Of a DNA stretch of 64,000 nucleotides, positions 34,638 through 45,187 are shown in pieces (within the stretch, counting starts at the first letter, position 1; each line of letters opens with the position of its first letter). This stretch comes from Xylanibacillus composti. Its GTDB lineage: Bacteria > Bacillota > Bacilli > Paenibacillales > K13. The DNA is taken from assembly GCF_018403685.1 (NCBI RefSeq), contig NZ_BOVK01000011.1:62001-126000 (forward strand), given 5' to 3'. The notes below the pieces were generated by a model. It saw only the letters and a program-made list of their open reading frames with translations, did no database searches and was not told where the DNA came from. The position numbers and the translations under genes are program-made.

Positions 34638-35464
34638 GCCGTAACCCACTTTATCCATATTTTTCGCCCAGCGTACAGCAGCATGCCGGTTAATAAGCAC
34701 TTGGCGACAAGGGATAGCAGTGCCACCCCATCCCGCTTGCCCGCATCGGCCAGCAATTGCATTTCGGGCGCAAACCACACGAGCAGACCAAGCAGCAGCA
34801 GGACAGTGCCCGCCGATTGAAACCGCTTGACAAACAGCCAGCCCATCAGCAGCAGCAACCCCGAAATCGGCACCCATGCCAGCTGGCTGCTGAACCAGGA
34901 TAACTCCTCTAACGTACGCGACAGGGTCCATCCGTAAAATACCATAATGGACGCCCAACCGCAAAATTGCAGAACAGCCTGGCGGAGCAGCCCGCCGGCC
35001 CCCAGCCAGATGATCGCAACGAACAGCAGATAACCGGCCAAAGCGGTGGCGCTGTCCTCGCCATGCAACCGCAGCAAATACACACCCGCGAACAGCAGCA
35101 GCAAGGAGCCGGCAGCAGAAAGCATAACCGACACAATAGCTCGCTTTCTCATCATTGCGGCACCGGTATAAAACAGCAGGACAAAAATGGCGGATAAGCC
35201 TATTTGCATTAAAACAGGAAAAGAATTAAAATAAATGACAAGGAATGCTAAGCCGCCCAGCAACATGCTCCCCCCCAACCAGAGCCATACACTGCTATTG
35301 ACAACCGCTGCTGCTGATGCGGATGGGGTATCGCTTCGCTCAACCTTGACCGTTTCGTCCGCGTACAAATTCAAGAGGAAGTCGCAATATTGCTCAGGCA
35401 GCAGCTTGCCGCGCCGCCAATATTCGATTTCTCGCACAATCATAGCCCGTCGTGCTGGTTCCAT
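34634..35464 (-). CDS. Multi-pass membrane protein, DUF2157-like
   Basis: A 276-aa protein with a short soluble N-terminus (REIEYWRRGKLLPEQYCDFLL, as in DUF2157 proteins) followed by about eight hydrophobic helices from residue 50 to the end. Function unknown. ATG 35464 follows AGAGGTG; longer starts would run into the rpoD terminator. It occupies the place between rpoD and trmK where B. subtilis has cccA. Confidence 0.6.
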   Translation of the reverse strand: MEPARRAMIVREIEYWRRGKLLPEQYCDFLLNLYADETVKVERSDTPSASAAAVVNSSVWLWLGGSMLLGGLAFLVIYFNSFPVLMQIGLSAIFVLLFYTGAAMMRKRAIVSVMLSAAGSLLLLFAGVYLLRLHGEDSATALAGYLLFVAIIWLGAGGLLRQAVLQFCGWASIMVFYGWTLSRTLEELSWFSSQLAWVPISGLLLLMGWLFVKRFQSAGTVLLLLGLLVWFAPEMQLLADAGKRDGVALLSLVAKCLLTGMLLYAGRKIWIKWVTA

Positions 35465-35512
35465 ATTGTTCACCTCTACCAATGGGGTTCGCCGCTGACT
35501 AATCTGAGGAGG

Positions 35513-35547
35513 AAAAAAAAGACCTTGCTGCATAATACAGAAAGGTC
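35513..35547 (-). terminator. Terminator after rpoD
   Basis: On the minus strand GACCTT (35542-35547), 15-base loop, AAGGTC (35521-35526), then eight T. Short stem but strong T-tract; ends the dnaG-rpoD transcript. Confidence 0.8.
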
Positions 35548-35574
35548 GTTCACCCGGGTCAGGATGGATGCCGG

Positions 35575-36693
35575 TTATTCCAGGAAATCTTTCAGCCGCT
35601 TGCTGCGGCTTGGGTGGCGCAGCTTCCGCAGCGCTTTCGCTTCGATTTGACGAATCCGCTCGCGCGTTACGCCGAATACCTTGCCCACTTCTTCCAAAGT
35701 ACGGGTACGGCCGTCATCGAGTCCGAAACGCAGCCGAAGTACATTCTCTTCTCTTTCTGTCAGTGTATCGAGCACATCTTCCAGCTGTTCCTTCAATAGC
35801 TCGTAGGCTGCGGCATCCGATGGCGCCAGCGCCTCCTGATCCTCAATGAAATCGCCCAGATGCGAATCGTCTTCTTCGCCAATCGGCGTTTCAAGCGATA
35901 CCGGTTCTTGCGCGATCTTCATAATTTCACGCACTTTGTCAACGCTCAATTCCATTTCCTTCGCAATTTCTTCCGGCGCGGGCTCGCGGCCCAGCTCTTG
36001 AAGCAGCTGTCTGGATACACGGATCAGCTTGTTAATGGTCTCGACCATATGCACGGGAATCCGAATTGTTCTCGCCTGATCGGCTATCGCCCGGGTAATC
36101 GCCTGACGAATCCACCATGTCGCATACGTACTGAACTTGAAGCCTTTCGTATGATCGAACTTCTCGACCGCTTTGATCAGTCCCATGTTTCCTTCCTGAA
36201 TCAAATCAAGGAACAGCATGCCTCTGCCGACATATCGCTTGGCAATGCTGACGACCAAACGCAGGTTCGCTTCCGCAAGACGGCGCTTCGCTTCTTCATC
36301 GCCTTCCTCGATCCGCTTCGACAAGTTTACTTCTTCCTCAGCGGAAAGCAGCGGCACTCTTCCGATTTCTTTCAGATACATGCGCACCGGATCATTGATT
36401 TTGATGCCTGGCGGCAGTGCCAAATCGTCGTCAAAGCTGAAATCCTCCGGATCCTGCTCGTCGGGTCCGAGCACCAACTCCTCCTCCGTTTCGTTCACTA
36501 CCTCAATTCCCATCTCGGACAAGCTTTCAAAAAACTCATCCATCTGCTCCGCATCTTGGTCAAAAGATCCAAGTTTCTCCATGATCTCTTTGTAAGTCAA
36601 AGACGAGCGTTTTTTGCCCATCTCGATTAATTGATCCTTGGCTTGCTCCAGTGTCAGTTCTGTCTCTAAACCAGTATGTTGATCATTCACCAT
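35575..36693 (-). CDS. rpoD: RNA polymerase primary sigma factor (sigma-A)
   Basis: The housekeeping sigma factor, 372 aa. Region 1.1 (about 10-80) is present; region 1.2-2.4 reads [37 protein letters not shown] and [16 protein letters not shown]; region 3 and the -35-binding region 4.2 ([24 protein letters not shown]) are complete. The product is near identical in layout to B. subtilis SigA. GGAGGGAG precedes the ATG. It follows dnaG by 44 bp, the conserved macromolecular synthesis operon order yqxD-dnaG-rpoD. Confidence 0.97.
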   Translation of the reverse strand: MVNDQHTGLETELTLEQAKDQLIEMGKKRSSLTYKEIMEKLGSFDQDAEQMDEFFESLSEMGIEVVNETEEELVLGPDEQDPEDFSFDDDLALPPGIKINDPVRMYLKEIGRVPLLSAEEEVNLSKRIEEGDEEAKRRLAEANLRLVVSIAKRYVGRGMLFLDLIQEGNMGLIKAVEKFDHTKGFKFSTYATWWIRQAITRAIADQARTIRIPVHMVETINKLIRVSRQLLQELGREPAPEEIAKEMELSVDKVREIMKIAQEPVSLETPIGEEDDSHLGDFIEDQEALAPSDAAAYELLKEQLEDVLDTLTEREENVLRLRFGLDDGRTRTLEEVGKVFGVTRERIRQIEAKALRKLRHPSRSKRLKDFLE

Positions 36694-36737
36694 ACGCGGG
36701 CTCCCTCCTCCCTATATCCTCTGGCGTCATATCTATA

Positions 36738-38564
36738 TCAAGTGGATTTCAGCTGACTTTTCAGCGCAATGATCTCTGCGCCGAGCCGCATGGCCTCTTC
36801 CAGATTTCCAGATCGCTCTGCCTGAACCATCTCTCTCTTCTTCTTCTCCAGTTCCCTTAATGCCGGGGCCTTTCGGATTTCGTGTATGTAATCATCCAGC
36901 AGCGCAGAATGATTCGCATCCGAAACAGCCATCATGGAGATTGCGGTTGCCGCATTTTCCAGCTCCGGATTATCCAGGGTAGCCAAGTAGCGGCTGAAAT
37001 CCGGCTCTTCATGCTCAGCGAAGAAGGCGTACAAATACGCAGCCAATGCTGCATGCCGCTCCACATTAAAAGCATCGCCAATATGCTCCTGCACATACAA
37101 GGTCACTTCTTTGCTGTGCATCATGTGCGCCAAGAGATGGCGCTCCGCGTTTATATATGCAGGTAAAAGCGCAGGGGCTCTCTCTGGAGCTGCCCTGTCA
37201 TTCCATACATTATTCCACGAATTGTCGTTCTTATCCCCTATTCGCTTCTTTTTTTCTAATTCCTGCCGAACCTCGTTACTTTCTTGCTTCAATGTTTCGA
37301 AAGATACTTCAAATTCGCCAGCCAATTCCTTGAGCAGCAGCTCCCGCTCAATCGGCGAAGGCAGCGATGCAACGATCTTGGATGCTTCCCGCAAGTAGCC
37401 GGCCTTGCCTTCCTCCGTCTGCAGCTTGTATTTTCGGCGGGCATAATGGAGGCGAAAGGCGGCCGGGGCTGCTGCTGCTTCTACTATGCCGCGAACAAAA
37501 GCCTCGCTTCCGTAACGTTCGATATATTCATCGGGATCCAGCCCTGGCGGCAGCATAGCGACCTTGGCCCGGATACCGGCTCTAGCAAGCAGCGGCAAGC
37601 ACTTCATGGCGGCAGCTTGTCCGGCGTCATCTCCGTCATAACAAATGACCACCTCTTCGCATACTCGCTTTAGCACCGCCACATGCTCCTCCGTCAATGC
37701 GGTTCCCATGGTGGCAATGCCGTTCAGCACACCAGCTCCCCACGACTTGATGACATCGGCATACCCTTCGAACAATACGGCTGTCTTGCTGCGGCGAATT
37801 TCCGTCTTGGCTTGATGCAAATTGTACAAAATCCTGCTCTTGGCAAAGATCGGGGTTTCTGGTGTATTCAAATATTTGGGCTGCTTGCCATCCAGCGTTC
37901 GCCCCGAAAACGCACAAACCCGACCCCTCGCATCATGAATCGGAAACATAATGCGATCCCGGAACAGATCTGCCGCGCCGTAATCGCCGATGCGGGCAAG
38001 TCCGCCGCGCTCCAGCTGTCCGGTTGAAAATTGTTTTTTCTCCAGAAAACCTGCCAGTGAATTTCTCATGGCTGGCGCATAGCCAAGCTGAAAAGTCTGC
38101 GCAAGCTTATCGGTAAATCCCCGCTCCCGCAGATACGAAGCTGCCCGTTGACCGTGCTCTGTATTCATGAGTATATGATGATACCATTTGGCCGCCCACT
38201 CGTGGGCTGTGCGAAGCGCGTTTTGCTCCCTTTGCTCTTCTGTCTCAGCGGCCGGCGCATCGGACCAGGCATACGGCAGCTGCGCTTCTTCCGCCATCTG
38301 CCTTACAGCTTCGGGAAACGTCAAGCTTTCTGTTTCCATTACAAACTTGATTGCATGGCCGCCTACACCGCAGCCGAAACAGTGGAATATCTGCTTGTCA
38401 GGGGATACTGTAAATGAAGGCGTCTTTTCCGAATGAAAGGGACACAGGCCTTTATAGTTCTTCCCTTGCTTGGTCAGATGAACGGTCCTTCCTACCAGCT
38501 CTACGATGTCGTATGCCTTCAGCACCGCCTGAATGACTTCTTCCGGTATGTTGCCGTTATTCAT
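36738..38564 (-). CDS. dnaG: DNA primase
   Basis: Primase for Okazaki fragments, 608 aa. N-terminal CHC2 zinc finger (CPFHSEKTPSF and FHCFGCGVGG, about residues 40-65), catalytic TOPRIM domain (VLFEGYADVIKSW near 262 and ICYDGDDAGQAA near 310), and a C-terminal helicase-binding domain (about 460-608). An upstream in-frame TTG/ATG stretch exists, but ATG 38564, inside the end of yqxD, has GGTGGTAAGG before it and gives the usual start. The linker near residue 425-450 is long and Asn-rich. Confidence 0.95.
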   Translation of the reverse strand: MNNGNIPEEVIQAVLKAYDIVELVGRTVHLTKQGKNYKGLCPFHSEKTPSFTVSPDKQIFHCFGCGVGGHAIKFVMETESLTFPEAVRQMAEEAQLPYAWSDAPAAETEEQREQNALRTAHEWAAKWYHHILMNTEHGQRAASYLRERGFTDKLAQTFQLGYAPAMRNSLAGFLEKKQFSTGQLERGGLARIGDYGAADLFRDRIMFPIHDARGRVCAFSGRTLDGKQPKYLNTPETPIFAKSRILYNLHQAKTEIRRSKTAVLFEGYADVIKSWGAGVLNGIATMGTALTEEHVAVLKRVCEEVVICYDGDDAGQAAAMKCLPLLARAGIRAKVAMLPPGLDPDEYIERYGSEAFVRGIVEAAAAPAAFRLHYARRKYKLQTEEGKAGYLREASKIVASLPSPIERELLLKELAGEFEVSFETLKQESNEVRQELEKKKRIGDKNDNSWNNVWNDRAAPERAPALLPAYINAERHLLAHMMHSKEVTLYVQEHIGDAFNVERHAALAAYLYAFFAEHEEPDFSRYLATLDNPELENAATAISMMAVSDANHSALLDDYIHEIRKAPALRELEKKKREMVQAERSGNLEEAMRLGAEIIALKSQLKST

Positions 38565-39072
38565 CCTTACCACCTTCATCCGAATAAACACGTATATCTA
38601 TTCGATAACCCAACCTTTTTTCCTGCTGCTCGGCCAAAACTTTTGTCAATGTTTGTTGAAAATTCGAGCGATCCTCTTTCGTCAATGCCTTCGGTCCCTT
38701 CGTACGACCTCCCCCGCGGCGAATTCTGGCATGCGCATGCCGTGCGGCAAGCAGATAATCCATCTGCTCTTCGTGAAGGATTTGTCCGCGGTTGGAGAGA
38801 ACGATTGCTTTCTTCCCCATGGCCAAGGCGCTGAGACCCAGGTCCTGCGTTACGAGGATATCCCCCGCTTGCAGCTGGTTGGCAATGTACATATCAACGG
38901 ACTGGTCTGATGGGTCAAGCTGAATAATGCGGACCCCCTCTTCCCTCCATCGTTCCAGAGAGTGAGCAATGGATGCCGCGAATACAACTTCCGCCTGAAA
39001 TGGCTTTGCAGCAGCGACTATTTCCTGCTTGACCGGACAAGCATCTGCATCTACCCAAATACGACACACCAC
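38557..39072 (-). CDS. yqxD: YaiI/YqxD family protein (DUF188)
   Basis: A 171-aa protein of the PIN-like UPF0178 family: CRIWVDADACPVK at the N-terminus with the family DADACPV motif, ILVTQDLGLSALAM near residue 73, and NRGQILHEEQMDY near 95. Probably a nuclease-fold protein; function unproven. Its stop overlaps the dnaG start, as in B. subtilis, where yqxD heads the dnaG-sigA operon. Confidence 0.88.
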   Translation of the reverse strand: MVCRIWVDADACPVKQEIVAAAKPFQAEVVFAASIAHSLERWREEGVRIIQLDPSDQSVDMYIANQLQAGDILVTQDLGLSALAMGKKAIVLSNRGQILHEEQMDYLLAARHAHARIRRGGGRTKGPKALTKEDRSNFQQTLTKVLAEQQEKRLGYRIDIRVYSDEGGKDE

Positions 39073-39094
39073 TAGCTCTCACCCCAATGCCGGT

Positions 39095-39910
39095 TTATCG
39101 ACTGTCCTCCAGTGATTCGAGTATCATGCTGGCGGTTTCCTCAACCGCTTTATTGGATACGTCAATCACTGTGCAGCCTAAACGTTCAAAGATCTGTTCG
39201 GAATAATTCAGCTCGAGCTTTATCCGTTCGGCATTGGCATACTGCGCATCGTCTGCCAAACCCAAGTGGCGCAGGCGTTCCCGGCGAATCGAATTCAGCT
39301 TGCCCGGATCAATAGTCAAGCCGATGATCCGTTCTTTGGGAAGACTGAACAGCTGTTCGGGCGGAATAATTTCCGGCACCAGCGGCACGTTCGCGACTTT
39401 GTATTTCTTGTGGGCCAAATACATCGTCAGCGGCGTTTTGGACGTGCGAGAGACACCCACGAGCACAAGGTCGGCGAGGACAATGCCGCTCGGGTCTCGG
39501 CCGTCGTCATATTTGACAGCAAACTCAACAGCCTCAACCTTCTTGAAATAATCCTCGTCCAGGCGGTGAATCACCCCAGGCACATGCTTGGACTTCTGTC
39601 CGAGCTGCTGCTCCATGCCGGATACGACAGGTCCCAGTATGTCGACAAACGGGATGTTCCGTTCCATGCATCGGGCGATCAAGTGGTCGCGCAGCTCCGG
39701 AATAACCAAAGTGAATACGACGATTCCCGGCTGTTCTTGCACTTGTCCAAGCTGCACATCGATCACTTCAATGCTGTCCACAAACGGAATCCGGCGAACT
39801 TCGGTTTCCAGCGGATGGAATTGGGCGGCCGCGGCCTTCACTACCGCCTCCCCGGTATCTCCCGCAGCGTCAGATACGACGTAAACCACCGATTTGTGCG
39901 TGTCCGGCAT
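39095..39910 (-). CDS. yqfL: Pyruvate,phosphate dikinase regulatory protein (DUF299)
   Basis: Bifunctional ADP-dependent kinase/Pi-dependent pyrophosphorylase of the DUF299 family that switches PPDK or PEP synthase off and on. The 271-aa protein has YVVSDAAGDTGE near residue 9, the P-loop LVGVSRTSKTPLTMYLA near 150, and GLTIDPGKLNSIRRERL near 205. The ATG directly follows the glyS stop. The ccpN gene that accompanies yqfL in B. subtilis is absent here. No PPDK gene is in the window, so the target cannot be named. Confidence 0.9.
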   Translation of the reverse strand: MPDTHKSVVYVVSDAAGDTGEAVVKAAAAQFHPLETEVRRIPFVDSIEVIDVQLGQVQEQPGIVVFTLVIPELRDHLIARCMERNIPFVDILGPVVSGMEQQLGQKSKHVPGVIHRLDEDYFKKVEAVEFAVKYDDGRDPSGIVLADLVLVGVSRTSKTPLTMYLAHKKYKVANVPLVPEIIPPEQLFSLPKERIIGLTIDPGKLNSIRRERLRHLGLADDAQYANAERIKLELNYSEQIFERLGCTVIDVSNKAVEETASMILESLEDSR

Positions 39911-41983
39911 TCACCATACCACCTTGGTGAAATCGGCGTAGCGAAGGAGATCATTCGCCATCGCTCGCAAGAAACCGAGCCTGCTGTTGCGCAGCTTCTC
40001 ATCTTCAACCATAACCATGACCGAATCGAAATAGCGGGTAATGGGTTCACGCAGCTCGCTCAATTGAGCAAGCGCCTGCTTGCATTCCCCGGCGCGCAGC
40101 GCGTCGTCCAGTTTGCTGCGCGACTGCTCCCAGGCTTGCAGCAGCTCGCGCTCCACGTCTTCCGCAAAGACCGCGGAATCGAAGCGGTCCGAATCCGCCT
40201 TGCCCGCCAAATTCATGACGCGCACGAATGAGTCGAGTGTCTCCTTGTTCGCCGCGTCCCCGACGAAGTTTTGCAGCGCGTCTGCTTTGCCGACGGTTAC
40301 ATGCAGCAATCCCAGCCCGCTCTCCAGTACCGCGTCGGCCACATCGTAGCGCGTACGCTCCGACAGCACATGCTTCACACGCAGTTTGAAGAAGTCGAGC
40401 AAATCCTTCCGAAGCTCTGCCTCATTGCGTTTCAATTCGCCAGATTGATAGACGGCAATCGCCGCATCGAACAAATCAGTCAATTCGAGAGGCAGCTCAT
40501 GCTTGAGCAGAATCTGGACAATACCGGATGCGTTCCGGCGCAAGGCATACGGATCTTGAGAGCCTGTCGGAATAATGTGAATGGAGAAGCAACCAACCAG
40601 CGTATCCAGCTTGTCTGCCAGACCGACAATTGCTCCAGCAAGCGATGCAGGGGCGTCATCACCGGCAAAGCGCGGCTGGTAGTGCTCGTTGATCGCAACG
40701 GCCACTTCCTCGCTTTCACCAGCTTTGCGGGCATAATCCTCGCCCATGACGCCCTGCAGCTCCGGAAACTCATAGACCATCTGCGTGACCAGATCAAATT
40801 TGCAAATTTCCGCCGCACGCTGAATTACAGCTGCAGTCTTGTCCTCTGCTTCGAGCTTCTTGGCCAACCTGCCCGCGATGGCGACAATCCGGCGAACCTT
40901 GTCGCCAACAGTGCCAAGCTCTTCGTGATAAACAATCTTCTCCAATCGCTCCAGCGCTGACGCAATAGACAGCTTTTGGTCTTCCTGATAGAAAAACTTG
41001 GCGTCGGACAAGCGGGCCCGAAGCACCTTTTCGTTGCCTTTGGCTACCTGCTCCAGCGAAGCGTCGTCGCCATTGCGCACCGTTACAAAATGCGGCAGCA
41101 GCTTGCCTTCCATGTCTAGAACAGGGAAATAGCGCTGATGCTCGCGCATGGAAGTAATCAGCACTTCCTGCGGAATTTGCAGGAAGGAAGCGTCGAAGGA
41201 ACCGCTTAGGGCTGTCGGCCATTCTACCAAAAACAGCACTTCCTCAAGCAAATCGTCCTGTATCGGAATATTCCAGCCGCGCTCCTGCGCCATACGAGCA
41301 AGCTGATCGAGGATTGCCTGCTTGCGCTCCTCTACATCCACCATGACGAATTGGCCGCGAAGCTTATCCGCATACTCGGATGCGGAGCCAAGCTCAATCT
41401 CCCCGCCGAGCGTACGGTGGCCTCTTGTCAGTCGTCCGCTCTGCACTCCTGCGATATCTAGCGGAACGACTTCCGCGCCGTACAGAACCGTCATCCAGCG
41501 AATCGGCCGCACATATTTCAGCTCATGGGCTCCCCACCGCATATTTTTCGGGAATGTCATGGACGTGACGATAGACGTAACGGCCGCCGGCAAAAGCCCG
41601 GCTGTCGTTGCGCCTGCGCTCTCCTTGCGGGCAAAGACATACTCTACCCCGTCCAAATCCTTCATATAAAGTTGGGCCGGACTCACTCCCTGTCCCCGCG
41701 CAAAGCCAAGCGCTGCTTTCGACCACTCCCCTTGATCGTCGAGCGCGATCTTCTTGGAAGGTCCCTTCACTTCCTCGCTAAGGTCTTCCTGCTTCTCGGC
41801 AACATCGGTTACAAGCAGCGCCAGACGGCGGGGAGTGGCATAGCTGGAAAGTGTGCCGTAAGCAATTCTCGCCTCCTGCAGCCACCCTTCGAATTTGTGC
41901 CGGAACTGGTCGGCTGCGCCGCGAATAAACCGGGCTGGCACTTCCTCCATGCCTATTTCAATCAATAAATGGTTGGCACTCAT
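39911..41983 (-). CDS. glyS: Glycyl-tRNA synthetase beta subunit
   Basis: Large subunit of the bacterial alpha2-beta2 glycyl-tRNA synthetase, 690 aa. Begins [18 protein letters not shown], a beta-subunit signature, followed by [12 protein letters not shown] near residue 47; the middle contains the HD-like domain and the C-terminus the anticodon-binding ALPHA-helical domain. The start overlaps the glyQ stop by four bases (ATGA). Controlled together with glyQ by the upstream T-box. Confidence 0.95.
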   Translation of the reverse strand: MSANHLLIEIGMEEVPARFIRGAADQFRHKFEGWLQEARIAYGTLSSYATPRRLALLVTDVAEKQEDLSEEVKGPSKKIALDDQGEWSKAALGFARGQGVSPAQLYMKDLDGVEYVFARKESAGATTAGLLPAAVTSIVTSMTFPKNMRWGAHELKYVRPIRWMTVLYGAEVVPLDIAGVQSGRLTRGHRTLGGEIELGSASEYADKLRGQFVMVDVEERKQAILDQLARMAQERGWNIPIQDDLLEEVLFLVEWPTALSGSFDASFLQIPQEVLITSMREHQRYFPVLDMEGKLLPHFVTVRNGDDASLEQVAKGNEKVLRARLSDAKFFYQEDQKLSIASALERLEKIVYHEELGTVGDKVRRIVAIAGRLAKKLEAEDKTAAVIQRAAEICKFDLVTQMVYEFPELQGVMGEDYARKAGESEEVAVAINEHYQPRFAGDDAPASLAGAIVGLADKLDTLVGCFSIHIIPTGSQDPYALRRNASGIVQILLKHELPLELTDLFDAAIAVYQSGELKRNEAELRKDLLDFFKLRVKHVLSERTRYDVADAVLESGLGLLHVTVGKADALQNFVGDAANKETLDSFVRVMNLAGKADSDRFDSAVFAEDVERELLQAWEQSRSKLDDALRAGECKQALAQLSELREPITRYFDSVMVMVEDEKLRNSRLGFLRAMANDLLRYADFTKVVW

Positions 41984-42882
41984 TCCGACACACCTCCATT
42001 TGCTTCCTGCGGCTTCGTCTTGATTAGCGGGAATCCAAGCTTTTCCCGCTCTTCCAAGTATGCGGCAGCTACGCTGCGCGCCAGATTGCGCACTCTTCCA
42101 ATGTAGCCGGTTCGTTCCGTCACGCTGATCGCTCCTCTGGCGTCAAGCAGATTGAACGTATGGGAGCATTTCAGCACATAATCATAGGCAGGGAAAACCA
42201 GGTTTTGTTCCATGGCCCGCTGGGCTTCCCGTTCATACATGCCAAACAGCGAAAACAGCATGTCGACATCCGACACTTCAAAGGTATACTTGGAATGCTC
42301 ATATTCCGGCTGAAGAAATACATCCCCATAAGTCACACCGTCCACCCACTCCAGATCGAACACATTTTCCTTGTCCTGAATGTAGGAAGCCAGTCTTTCC
42401 AGACCATAGGTGATTTCAACTGCTACAGGCTGGGCGTCAATGCCGCCGACTTGTTGGAAATACGTAAACTGGGTAATTTCCATGCCGTCGAGCCATACCT
42501 CCCAGCCAAGCCCCCATGCGCCGAGCGTAGGCGATTCCCAATTGTCTTCCACGAACCGAATATCATGATGGCGGGGATCGATGCCCAGTTGGTTGAGGCT
42601 TTCCAGGTACAGTTCTTGGATGTTATCAGGCGACGGCTTCATGATCACCTGGTACTGATGATGCTGATACAAGCGGTTCGGGTTTTCCCCGTAACGGCCG
42701 TCCGCCGGTCTCCTCGATGGCTCTACGTATGCCACGTTCCATGGCTCGGGACCGATGCTTCGCAAAAACGTCATCGGATTCATCGTTCCCGCACCCTTCT
42801 CGACATCGTATGGCTGCATGATGATGCAGTTTTGCTCCGCCCAGAAGCGGTGAAGCGTCAGGATCATCTGTTGAACATTCAT
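41980..42882 (-). CDS. glyQ: Glycyl-tRNA synthetase alpha subunit
   Basis: Catalytic class II subunit that activates glycine, 300 aa. Shows [14 protein letters not shown] near residue 23, the class II motif 2 region [24 protein letters not shown] near 47 (in part), and [17 protein letters not shown] near 125. GGGGACTGGGAA precedes the ATG less strongly than usual. First gene after the glycine T-box leader, so expressed when uncharged tRNA-Gly accumulates. Confidence 0.96.
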   Translation of the reverse strand: MNVQQMILTLHRFWAEQNCIIMQPYDVEKGAGTMNPMTFLRSIGPEPWNVAYVEPSRRPADGRYGENPNRLYQHHQYQVIMKPSPDNIQELYLESLNQLGIDPRHHDIRFVEDNWESPTLGAWGLGWEVWLDGMEITQFTYFQQVGGIDAQPVAVEITYGLERLASYIQDKENVFDLEWVDGVTYGDVFLQPEYEHSKYTFEVSDVDMLFSLFGMYEREAQRAMEQNLVFPAYDYVLKCSHTFNLLDARGAISVTERTGYIGRVRNLARSVAAAYLEEREKLGFPLIKTKPQEANGGVSE

Positions 42883-42997
42883 TTCCCAGTCCCCTTCTTC
42901 CCTATTCTATTCAACCCGCGAAAGCAAATTGGCGCTAACTAGCTTCCTTTCAATGCTTGAGGCGACCCGGTAAGCGCTGCAATCATTCTATGATGAC

Positions 42998-43228
42998 AAA
43001 AAACTCTCGCCCCTATATCCGTCTAAGGACATAGGGACGAGAGAATCTCCCGCGGTTCCACCCTACTTGGCGCCTGTGTTCCCACAATCGCCCGCTCTTG
43101 ATATGGAAGCTCTGGAGCGCCTGTTCTCCGAAGCTGCTGACCGGGCTTGCACCGTCCCCGATTCGCTTGGCAGCCGTGCATTCGGATACTTTTCTCCTTC
43201 ATCGATTCCGATTATCCATTTCGCAGTA
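42998..43228 (-). ncRNA. Glycine T-box leader
   Basis: On the minus strand the leader contains stem I with an AGTA bulge (GAAAAGTATCCGAA) opposite the 3' side TTCGGAGAACAGGCGCTCC, which puts GGC, a glycine codon, in the specifier position. The distal loop has GGTGCAAGC. The T-box AGGGTGGAACCGCGG lies at 43050-43064, and the terminator CTCTCGTCCCTATGTCC/GGATATAGGGGCGAGAG followed by T6 at about 42999-43044. Uncharged tRNA-Gly is expected to stabilise the antiterminator and allow glyQS transcription. Confidence 0.95.
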
Positions 43229-43234
43229 AAATTT

Positions 43235-43263
43235 ATTATAGCAAAACGATCGTTCCCCGTCAA
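43235..43263 (-). promoter_or_regulatory. Sigma-A promoter of the glyQS T-box operon
   Basis: On the minus strand TTGACG (43258-43263), 17-bp spacer, TATAAT (43235-43240). It overlaps the end of recO, so glyQS is a separate unit from the era-recO genes. Confidence 0.88.
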
Positions 43264-43266
43264 AAT

Positions 43267-44013
43267 CTAAAAGCCATACTTCTCCATCTGGTCGAGGAAG
43301 CTGCGGGATTTGAATCGCAAGCCGACATGCGTATCGATGAAAGCCCGCAGCGCCTGCTTCATCTCCGCCATAATTTCGGGTGAAACCTCGGTCTTCCCGA
43401 GTCTTCTCCCATCCATGCGCTGCAGCATATATAGCAGCTTGATCGACTTGGGGTGCAGTGCGATGGCATCTGTGCAGGATCGCATGCACGAACGGCAAAT
43501 CGCCCCGCCCGCAGATGCGCTGAATGCTTGAAGCTGCTCCTGCGATCCGCAGGACATGCAGTTTTCCAACCCCGGCGCATATCCGCCCTGCTGCATCATC
43601 TTCAATTCATAAAGGTGAGTGACAATTTGAGGATGCTTGCCATCCTCCAGGGCATCGTAGCAAGCGATCAGCTGATCGAACAAATAGCCGGAAGCGTCCC
43701 GGTCTTCCAGCACTCTGTCAGTCAGCTCTGCCAAATAGGCCGCATAGGCGGAGAGTGCAAGCTGCTCGCGAAGCGCGCGATAAGACTTGATCAGTTCCGC
43801 CTGGTTCAGCGTCCCCATCTGACCGGATTTGAAATAGTGAAAATCGGCATATGTAAACAATTGCGAGACCGCAGCATTGCGGCTCTTCGGCTTCTTCGCA
43901 CCGCGGGACATGATGCTGACCTTGCCGTGCGTCTTTGTGAAGACGGTTAATATTTTGTTGCCTTCCCCATAATCCGTCGTTCGTATGACGACGCCATCCG
44001 CTTGATAGAGCAC
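43267..44013 (-). CDS. recO: DNA repair protein RecO
   Basis: Recombination mediator that loads RecA with RecF/RecR, 248 aa. N-terminal OB fold with VVIRTTDYGEGNKILTVFT near residue 8 and KPKSRNAAVSQLF near 43, then the helical part with the zinc site C-x2-C...C-x2-C (CMSCGSQ and CRSCMRSC, about 157-180). A longer frame from 44145 overlaps yqzL; GTG 44013, preceded by GGGAGGGG, gives the normal start. Stop is within the -35 region of the glyQS promoter. Confidence 0.92.
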   Translation of the reverse strand: MLYQADGVVIRTTDYGEGNKILTVFTKTHGKVSIMSRGAKKPKSRNAAVSQLFTYADFHYFKSGQMGTLNQAELIKSYRALREQLALSAYAAYLAELTDRVLEDRDASGYLFDQLIACYDALEDGKHPQIVTHLYELKMMQQGGYAPGLENCMSCGSQEQLQAFSASAGGAICRSCMRSCTDAIALHPKSIKLLYMLQRMDGRRLGKTEVSPEIMAEMKQALRAFIDTHVGLRFKSRSFLDQMEKYGF

Positions 44014-44044
44014 CGGGTCTCCCCTCCCGCAGCAGCTTTGCTGC

Positions 44045-44185
44045 CTAGCCTTCCCATTCCGCGACAAGTTCCGCCGCATCTTCTTCCTGTTCTTCGTCTG
44101 TGCCAACGGCATGCAAATCCTTAAATAGCAAGTACGCATCCACATTTCCTGTCATGGTGAAAACCTGCCAAGAGAAATCTCGCAT
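44045..44185 (-). CDS. yqzL: YqzL family small protein, 46 aa
   Basis: Very short gene between era and recO. The product begins MRDFSWQVFTMTGNVDAYLLF and ends in a run of acidic residues (GTDEEQEEDAAELVAEWEG in outline). This matches the YqzL family, always found between era and recO in Bacillales; function unknown. The ribosome site AAAAGGATGATG could be paired in a hairpin with ATCATCCT about 40 bases upstream. Confidence 0.88.
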   Translation of the reverse strand: MRDFSWQVFTMTGNVDAYLLFKDLHAVGTDEEQEEDAAELVAEWEG

Positions 44186-44287
44186 TGATCATCATCCTTT
44201 TCGGAAAAATGTTCGCGCATTTCACCATTAGGATGATCCTGTCCCCGGAAAGTATCCGATGCAATTAGTGGCACGTATAATTTGCCG

Positions 44288-45187
44288 TTATTCCAGCTTG
44301 AATCCCAATTCATTCAACACATTGTCGCGATTGCGCCAGTCCTTCTTAACTTTGACCCAAAGTTCTAGGAAGATTTTGGACCCGAGCAGCCGCTCCATAT
44401 CTTCCCGGGCCAACTTGCCGATTTCCTTCAACAAAGCCCCTTGTTTGCCGATAATAATCCCTTTCTGGGAATCCCGCTCGACCATAATGACTGCTCCGAT
44501 GTATACGACGCCGTTGTCTTGTCGCCGCATGTCTTCGATATAAACAGCAATGGAATGCGGGATTTCCTCGCGTGTGAGATGGAGGATCTTCTCGCGAATC
44601 ATCTCGGCGCACACGAATTGCTCGGGATGGTCGGTCATCTGGTCAGACGGATAGTACTGCGGTCCCTCCGGCATATACTGCTTGATCAAATCGAGCAGGG
44701 TGCGCACATTGTTGCCGTGCAAAGCAGAGATCGGAACGATCTCCTGGAACGGATACAGATCTTTGTACGTTTGAATAAGCGGAAGCAAATCCTCGGGATG
44801 AACAAGATCGATCTTGTTGATTACGAGAAACACCGGGGTACGAATGCCGGACAGCCGCTCAATTATAAATCGGTCGCCGGCTCCGAGACCGGCAGCAGCG
44901 TCGATGACGAACAGTATCGCATCGACCTCCTGCAGCGCATTCTCTGCGGCCTGCATCATTCTGTGCCCCAGCTTGGATTTCGGCTTGTGGATGCCGGGTG
45001 TATCGAGAAATACAATCTGCGTATCCTCCGTCGTGTACACGCCCTGGATTTTGTTGCGCGTAGTTTGAGGCTTATCCGACATGATTGCGATCTTCTGGCC
45101 AATGACCTCATTCATGAAAGTGGACTTGCCGACATTCGGCCTTCCAATAATAGTGACAAAGCCTGACTTGAAGGCTTGGTCTGTCAT
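44288..45187 (-). CDS. era: GTPase Era
   Basis: Essential GTPase binding the 3' end of 16S rRNA for 30S maturation, 299 aa. G1 GRPNVGKST near residue 15, G3 DTPGIH near 62, G4 NKID near 124, and a C-terminal KH domain (about 200-290) with the RNA-binding GXXG loop in [14 protein letters not shown] longer frame goes to 45298, but ATG 45187 follows AAGGAGG and overlaps the cdd stop. Confidence 0.95.
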   Translation of the reverse strand: MTDQAFKSGFVTIIGRPNVGKSTFMNEVIGQKIAIMSDKPQTTRNKIQGVYTTEDTQIVFLDTPGIHKPKSKLGHRMMQAAENALQEVDAILFVIDAAAGLGAGDRFIIERLSGIRTPVFLVINKIDLVHPEDLLPLIQTYKDLYPFQEIVPISALHGNNVRTLLDLIKQYMPEGPQYYPSDQMTDHPEQFVCAEMIREKILHLTREEIPHSIAVYIEDMRRQDNGVVYIGAVIMVERDSQKGIIIGKQGALLKEIGKLAREDMERLLGSKIFLELWVKVKKDWRNRDNVLNELGFKLE

